Made by a program: the position numbers and the translations under genes | Part shown: one piece after another, positions 57,679 through 64,000 of the stretch | Layout of the letters: the number at the start of each line of letters is the position of its first letter | Numbering within the stretch: the stretch's first letter is position 1 | The notes under the pieces: generated by a model | Told to the model about the DNA's origin: nothing | Databases searched by the model: none | What the model saw: the letters and a program-made list of their open reading frames with translations, nothing else | Assembly (NCBI GenBank): GCA_002189035.1 | Contig: NEEC01000010.1 | Location: 2,666,001 to 2,730,000 of the forward strand | Reading direction: 5' to 3' | Origin: Utricularia gibba | Taxonomy: Eukaryota > Streptophyta > Magnoliopsida > Lamiales > Lentibulariaceae | DNA: 64,000 nt

Positions 57679-59105
57679 AAAGGTTTTTGAAAAAACTTAT
57701 GCAAAATTATTTAATTTTGTTTTTTAAGGCAAAATTATCTAATTTTGTGAGTATAGTGAAAAGTCATTGTGAATAATTCTGTGAAAATATATATATGATT
57801 TTTTGTTTTTTTTTTGAACAATTATTTTTTTCATTTAGTGTCATATTTAATCATATATAAAATTTTTGGAAATTGCATGATTTGTGAATCCGATTATTTA
57901 ATTATTTCACAAAATCTCACACGTATAATCTTGTTGGAATTATTCTGAAAATTAAATCGTTGGGGGTCGATTAGCTGTCATTATTTAATAATAATTCAAC
58001 AATTAGTATTTGAATAATTTTATTATGTGACTTATTAATAATAATATTATGTGATTATTTTTTTACTGATTGGGTCAACTAGATATTTTTTAATTTTATT
58101 TCATTGAATATTTTCTTATGAAGTTTTATATTAAATTTAATATGTTTAATATTTTTCTAAGAGTAAATTGAAAGCTACAAAAAAAAGAAAAATGTTTATT
58201 GATTTTTTATTTTCTTAAATTAAAAAACACTTATTTAGTGTTTAAATTAATTTTGAAACACTTTTGTAAAAGTATAAATTGTTTTAAATTTGATTTCACT
58301 TGTTTAAAAGTAAATTTTGATTTTACTCATAGGTGGGTCCCGCAATACTCCAATGGGAAAAATTGTGAAAAAAAACCAGTGAAACAAATAAATTTAATTT
58401 AATTCATAGAGCGGGTCCCACCAGAAATTAAAAAAAGCATCACAATTAATTGGACAACCGCATTTTAATGCATGGATTCCGATATTCCAACGACTACCAC
58501 CTAAAGACAAGAAAAGATGCAACACATATTCTATCAAGCCAAAAAAAATGCTGTCTTTTTTTTTTATAATTTTTGGGTATTAAAAATATTTTTAAATTCA
58601 CATCATTATTTCAAATACGCCCACGATAGTTGATGTGGCTCATTTACTAATTCAGTCATCCTTATCTTTTCTTTTTCATATAATCAAATAAAAAATTAAT
58701 ATTGAAAAAGAAGATAGTTCTTCCTTATAAACATCATGAACTACTGTTTCTCTATTTAAAAAAAATCAATAAAATTGGAGATACAAATTTAACTTATTTT
58801 TATCTTCAGTAAATTAAGTTCTAAGATTTTGAGGGCATTTTGTCACGCACGTGTTACATGAGGTTCACATTTGTAAATCATCCACCAATGCCAAAACACA
58901 GTAATATATGATACTCTACAGGCTAAGTACTCGCAAGATCTGACTCTGATGATCTAAAGCAAACATACAAAGGTCAGATCTTGAGTACCCAGCCCTTTGT
59001 CTAGAAGATTCTAGAAGTGGGACGGTAAGAATACTATTGTAAGAGGACGTATCAGCTATGAGGTCGAGTTTAAGCAGTCCTCGTGGAAGACCTAATCGCC
59101 TGGGT
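57679..59105. other. Convergent spacer between the DUF688 and GARP genes
   Basis: Very AT-rich from 57700 to about 58900, with no supported gene. The part after 58900 is likely the GARP gene's 3' UTR. Confidence 0.45.
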
Positions 59106-60429
59106 TTACGCAAGAGAAAGCCTCGTGTCGATATCGGAATGATTGCTGTGTTTGCTCCAATCATTGGGCTGGTTGTGATTACAAGGGCCAAGGCTCAAGC
59201 TGAGTTGCAGGTCACCCGTCACGGTGTCCGAAGGAACATTGTGCTGCTCCTTGTTTAGAGGCTGACACGTCAAAACTTCCCTTGGAGGCCATATTCTTCC
59301 ATGAGGATACTGGTTTGGTCTGGTGTCGGAGACCAGCCTCGAGCCGGGAAAATCACTTGGCTCGTGCTGAGTTTGATGCCTACAAGAGGGTTTCACTCAA
59401 GGTTGATATATGTGATCATTTCTGTATTACATGCACTGACACTGTTCTTTTACTTACCTAGAAGATAAGGATTTGAGGTCAAAAGGAAAGCGGGCATCAG
59501 GGTTTTGTGAGAAACTCCGGGGGCGTTCGGTGTAACGATTCGAATCCGGGTTCCTCACGAAGACGATGCCGCCATTCTCGAACTTGAGTTGATGCAAAGG
59601 GCTGCTGCTGCTGCTGCTGCTGCCGAATCCCATGTAGGGGGAGCCGAGGAATTGGTTGTGGCCACAAATGGCGTAGAACCTACTTGCTTGACCTATCACT
59701 GCATCATCATCTCTCTAATTGTTAAGGTTCGATGAGTAACTAGGATGGAAAAACAGATAGACAGAATAGGGAGAGGGTATTCGTTGCGTTGAATTGTTAA
59801 ATTTGGATAAACTGTCAGAAGCAAACATTCGAAATCATATTGAGTATGTCTACCTTTTCCTGATTCATCGAGCTTCTTACTCCGGTACATCTATGCCATG
59901 AATAAGCACGAATAACAAGGTCATTAGAGCATTCTGCAACTACTAGAAATGGGAAATCTCTAGTACAGTACCTGTAAGTGGCTTTTAACGTGGGAGATTC
60001 TGAGTCCTCTAACATTCATCAGCTGTAGCACAGCCTTGGGAGTTGCTCCTGTGTAGCAAATTAGTCTGAGATTCACTTCACTTGCAACAACAAGAACAAA
60101 TAAACTGAGGAATGAAACTGACTTTCTTGGCCTCCCAATCTCTCAATAGCGCCGACAAACGAGAGATGGAGTTCAGGAGTCCAACGCAGCCGCGGCATTT
60201 GTGATCGAATATACTGGCGAACATTGGACCTCCGATCTCTCCCTTCACGCGATTTTGAGCCAATTTCGATCATTTTTTCGTCCCCGTGATTCGTCTGCCA
60301 GCCGCCGATGGCATGGCTCCTGGTTTTTTCATTCAAGTCAATGGACGATACATCTTCTTCTCCTTCTTCTATTGAGTATGCTCTCAAGCTTTCAGTTTCT
60401 TCTTCTCCAGGTTTGTTGTTTTCATCCAT
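59106..60429 (-). CDS. GARP/G2-like MYB transcription factor with C-terminal EAR motifs
   Basis: Five exons, 60429-60123, 60048-59972, 59890-59854, 59698-59458 and 59379-59106, give 311 residues in frame. The single GARP MYB-like domain, residues about 79-138, is assembled across exons 1-3: MPRLRWTPELHLSFVGAIE, RLGGQERATPKAVLQLM, NVRGLRISHVKSHLQMY, RSKKLDE. This SHLQMY/F-type domain is the DNA-binding signature of G2-like factors. Exon 1 has an acidic N-terminus; exon 4 encodes a Ser run from a CTG/AGC repeat. Exon 5 ends with DLQLSLSLGP and TRLSLA, which fit the EAR pattern LxLxL used to recruit TOPLESS co-repressors, so it is probably a repressor. Intron 4 is only 78 bases; if retained, translation stops after SLSSR and the EAR part is lost. 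Confidence 0.87.
59601..59623. repeat. Trinucleotide (CTG) repeat in GARP exon 4
   Basis: About seven ctg/gct units on the plus strand, encoding the Ser run in GFGSSSSSSSPL on the minus strand. Likely length-variable between alleles. Confidence 0.85.
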
Positions 60430-63287
60430 GGAAGATGCAGATACTTATCCAACTTAACCTGCACAAAATCATGAAAAGGATATTCATTTACCTTTTGTGT
60501 TTCTATGGAATCCTAAAAACCACCGAAATTTTCCATCACAGAATTTTCAAGTGGTTCCGATGTGGGACATGGATATTGAAGGTAGCGACGAAGACGATTC
60601 ACAACACACGCAAACCAAACAAAACTCCCAAAGAATTGGTTTCACTTCAAACGAGAAGAAATAAACAAAAAGAGAAAACCAATACGAGCTTCTTGGAGAA
60701 TCAAACGATCATGATGAACAAGACAAGCGGAGTCAAACAAAACCCTAAAAAGATCACCTGTCGCACAAACAAAACGGTTCCCGATTCGGCTTTCGATTCG
60801 ATAGCGATCCTTAAATCGTTCCGGGGTTTCTGTTTTGAGAAAGACAGGACAAAGACTTGGGAAGTTGATACAAAAACTGAGGACAGAGGTAAATAGAGAA
60901 GGAAGATTCGCAAAACGGGCCACCGTTTGCCGTGTCGGCTGAGGGTCTGGTTTTAATTTCAGAGAGTTTTGTTGCTTGCAAGAAGAGGAAGGAAATGAAG
61001 TGAGAGAAGAAGAAGGTGTCCCTGCACCTGCTCCGGTCCCTTGGTCTTGCTGTTTGAAAGGTAACTTAAAACCCTTTGTTCAATTCAACTCATGGAATTA
61101 AATTCGAATGGTGGGATTAATTTATTCGCCACTTTCCTCAACTGCACTTTCATGCAAACCCCATGTCTTAATAATGTCAAAAGACAAAACCTACCACTTT
61201 CTTCGACCCTTCCCAGTACTTTATTCCTTCAAGAACAAGTTTTTCTTGCAAAATTTAGATGTATACCATGTTCTGATGCACCCGTGCAGGTAAAGTTGGG
61301 CATTGATGCAAGTCGGTTGCTTTGTACGTGTGGGTATTATCTTTTACAGACAAAAAAACAACGTTTCATATCCAACAGACACAACAACAGTAGCCTCTCT
61401 CAGAGTCATTCTATGAATTTGCGCTTGAAAAACAACGAAATGGGGAGTAATCTAACAGCAGAGATCTCCTTCTTTACCTGAGAAGAAACAAAAAAAAACA
61501 TTTTTTTACAGATGTTTGCTCTCTGGTGAGCTCTTGATTCTGGCTTACAAAATTAAATGATTCGTTTACATATAGTCTGGCTTTGTAGAAATTAAGGGGT
61601 CCCAATGGCTGCTTAGTGATAATCAGGCCTTTTCTAGATTAATTTAAGCGTGAGTACAGATCCCAGAAGAAAAAAAAAACACATTTTAAAGCAGATTTGT
61701 TGTCCATTGCTTTCATCGAAATTATTAAAGATGAAGCCTTTTCACGAAAATCATGTTAAAAAGAGCTCTAGAAAGCAGTCCCGGCCTACCCTTTTCCCCA
61801 ACTGTGGACTCTCCTGTGTGAATTATCTTAATTGCTTGACCTGCTGCCTACCTTCTTCCCACTCAAAATCATCCAGAATTCCATGGGATACTTCGAAGTA
61901 CTCCTTCAATGGAAACAGCGACAATCTGCTGTCCCGTTCCACCTAAAAACAAAGACTTTTGCACCCCCAAGGTGGCCAATAACAATAGTCTTGTCAGGTA
62001 GACCATGTAAGTCTGATCACTAAGGAAGAATTTGGCTGATGAGAATAGAATAAAAAAAATATTTAATATTTAGTTTTGTAGATATTATTTAGTTAATGGT
62101 ATTACTTAAAATAAATAAAAATGTGAGCTTAAATAATCCCATGTACATAGAATTCAAAAAAATCTAATAATTTCAAGTTTATTTAAGCCCAAAAAGTAAA
62201 TATCCCATAATTTATAATCTTACCGTTGAATCCATCTAATCGCGTCAATCAAAAAATAGCTAAGGAATATTAATTAGGTCTGAAATGAGACCCCTGGAGG
62301 GACCGGATGAGCATGGACCAGTATTCAACATTCGAAAAAATTTGATCCAAAATCAGAAATTCGGAGATATTTTCTTTTTTGAAGAAAAAATTATGTGAAA
62401 TTTAAAACATTGGTATGCACAAATGAACCACCAATAATAATGATGTTGTCTGAAAAATTGTGTTGTTATGCGCATCAAGTCGGTTTCTTTGTACGTGTGG
62501 GGTACTAGACATTTGCTCCAAGACTACTAATTCAAATTCCAACCAAGTCCCTATCCCCTTCACATTCACAACATCAATTCTAATGAATCCAATTAAAAAA
62601 AAGATACATTTTATAATCTATTTTAATAATTAAATGTATTTTTATTAGGGTAGTTCCATATTTCTGACAATATCTCATATAGATTACAGGTTGAGGAGGG
62701 GAGGTACTTAAAATAGATTTTTTTAATTTTTAAAATTAAAAAGAAATAACATAAAATCGTAAGAATTGAATACTTAAAATGAATAATATTATGTAAATAT
62801 AATATGATACTTTTATTGTTTTTTTGGCTTTTGAGAAATGTAAGGCAAGTTCGATCATGTGGGAAAACGGCATCACTGTAACACGAAAAAAATCATTATT
62901 TTTTTTTTCACATTTCAAAGTGATCCCAAGTGATGGTAAGGTGTGAAGAAGTTTGATTGGAAAAGTGGACGGGGGGGCTTGTGTGGGTCTTGAGCATTAA
63001 ATGCGTGGATCCAAATGTCTATTCCGAGAATATGTCATGGAATGAGACATGAGGAATTGTTCAATGGAGAAGAAACAGCCCATCTGATCGTTGGCGGTCT
63101 CAGACTTGATTGTCGTCGTGCGCTTGCTCAGCCCCCACAAATTTGACTCACTCCTCTTCCATCGCCATCCCTCACATATGCTGCTTTCTCTCTTCCTTCC
63201 TTCCAACACATAACCCAGTGAAAAATGGCAACCGGTGGCTAAAAGCTGATGAAACTTTGTGAGTTGCATGAGTTAATATTAGTTTCA
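60430..63287. other. GARP 5' region and right-hand intergenic stretch
   Basis: 60430-61000 is probably GARP leader and promoter on the minus strand; the minus frame at 60642-60923 is in that leader and matches nothing. 61000-63287 has short random-looking frames only. A 30-base word (caagtcggttgctttgtacgtg near 61308, caagtcggtttctttgtacgtg near 62475) is repeated at 1.17 kb spacing. Confidence 0.4.
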
Positions 63288-63745
63288 TATTAGAACAAAT
63301 AATTCATCATTTGAAATTGAAATATTTAAATATATAAAAGATTATAAATTATTAGTAATTGATTGATCTAATATTTTATAATATAATTTATGTTTTTTGT
63401 GTATTTAAGTTTCATGTGTACATGTCTGATTTATTGAATTCTTAATTTTAACATGATATCATAGCACTTAATTTATGACACGACTTGGATGGTCAAGATA
63501 GATTTTGTATTAGTATGTGAATTTTAATTAAAAAACAAAAAAGGATATGCATTAGGTTTAGATGATAAATACTAGATCGATTTATAATGAAGATACCATA
63601 TATAATCATAGAAAAAAATAAGTCTTAATCAGATTAAAAATCAATTCGATTTGAGAATATATAATCTATATTTCTTGAATACTTAGATTTCATATGTATT
63701 CATATGACCTATTGAATCTTTAATTTCAATAAATCAATCGATACT
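63288..63745 (+). mobile_element. Degenerate TRIM retroelement
   Basis: Plus-oriented relative of the intact TRIM. The 5' LTR runs from tattagaacaaataattc to cttaattttaaca (about 63288-63453). A decayed PBS, tgatatcatagc, follows at 63454 (10 of 12 bases of TGGTATCAGAGC). The internal order is conserved: atgacacgacttggatggtcaagatagattttgtattag, aaaaaaggatatgcattaggtttagatgataaa, agatcgatttat, tcaattcgatttgag. The 3' LTR is truncated and only its later part is recognisable, up to about 63745. Confidence 0.65.
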
Positions 63746-64000
63746 TGATTCCTTGTTCTCCTTATCTATCCAATCTAGATAGGAAGGGAGAAGCAAGAGA
63801 GAATGATGGAATCAACAGTTCAGGTACACCAAATCATGCATGTGAGTTCACTTTGAAAAAGGAATAAATTCCAATCCAGGGATTGTGTATCAGGTTACTT
63901 CTTACTGGGAGGTAGAACGGGTAGGCTTCAATCATGCATACTTAGGTGACACGTACCTGTCAGCAAATCAATTCCTGAAAACAACTGAAGCTTCACTGAA

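Noticed and set aside
60642-60923. Minus-strand protein upstream of the GARP gene
   Set aside because: It sits in the GARP 5' region, shows no domain, and no splice path links it in frame to exon 1.

Overview
This window is nuclear DNA from a land plant, almost certainly a flowering plant. The genes have GT-AG introns, there is an intron-containing elongator tRNA-Met, and the families are plant-specific (VOZ, CLE, GARP, DUF688, PADRE, class III peroxidase, UGT, GDSL lipase). The spaces between genes are AT-rich and filled with small non-autonomous elements. I cannot name the species. I count about 16 protein-coding loci, one pseudogene-like copy and one tRNA.

Layout. 0-9 kb: the 5' end of an unidentified secreted-protein gene (minus), tRNA-Met (minus), a single-exon TDIF-like CLE peptide gene (plus) and a complete VOZ transcription factor (plus, 4 exons). 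9-18.5 kb: three GDSL esterase/lipase genes in tandem (plus), each with five exons and the same intron positions. The middle copy carries three frameshifts and the first carries one near its C-terminus. 21-28 kb: a class III peroxidase and an EF-hand Ca2+ exchanger of the NCL type (both plus). 29-34 kb: a single-exon membrane protein with a ferredoxin-reductase-like C-terminus (minus) and V-ATPase subunit D (plus). 34.6-43.4 kb: three SAG12/bromelain-like papain proteases (minus) with a UDP-glycosyltransferase between copies 1 and 2. 45.8-47.8 kb: a ten-exon DUF676 lipase-like gene (plus). 49.2-60.4 kb: a PADRE/DUF4228 protein (minus), an inactive A1B aspartic-protease homologue of the basic 7S globulin/xylanase-inhibitor type (minus), a DUF688 protein (plus) and a GARP/G2-like transcription factor with EAR motifs (minus).

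Two threads run through the window. First, seven one-base frameshifts occur in five genes (GDSL-A, GDSL-B three times, NCL, protease 2, protease 3). Each is best explained as loss of one base from a short homopolymer, and none comes with an in-frame stop. That pattern points to homopolymer errors in the assembly at least as much as to real pseudogenes. Second, a miniature LTR retroelement (TRIM) is present as one well-preserved copy at 41667-42222, with LTRs, a PBS matching initiator tRNA-Met and near-matching target-site duplications. There are also at least three degenerate copies, one of them inside an intron of GDSL-A, and several LTR-like fragments. Two further MITE-like families are visible.

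The genes do not form one pathway. The local families (GDSL x3, papain x3) look like ordinary tandem duplications. The most biologically interesting single observation is the CLE gene: its peptide is TDIF except for Arg instead of His at position 1.
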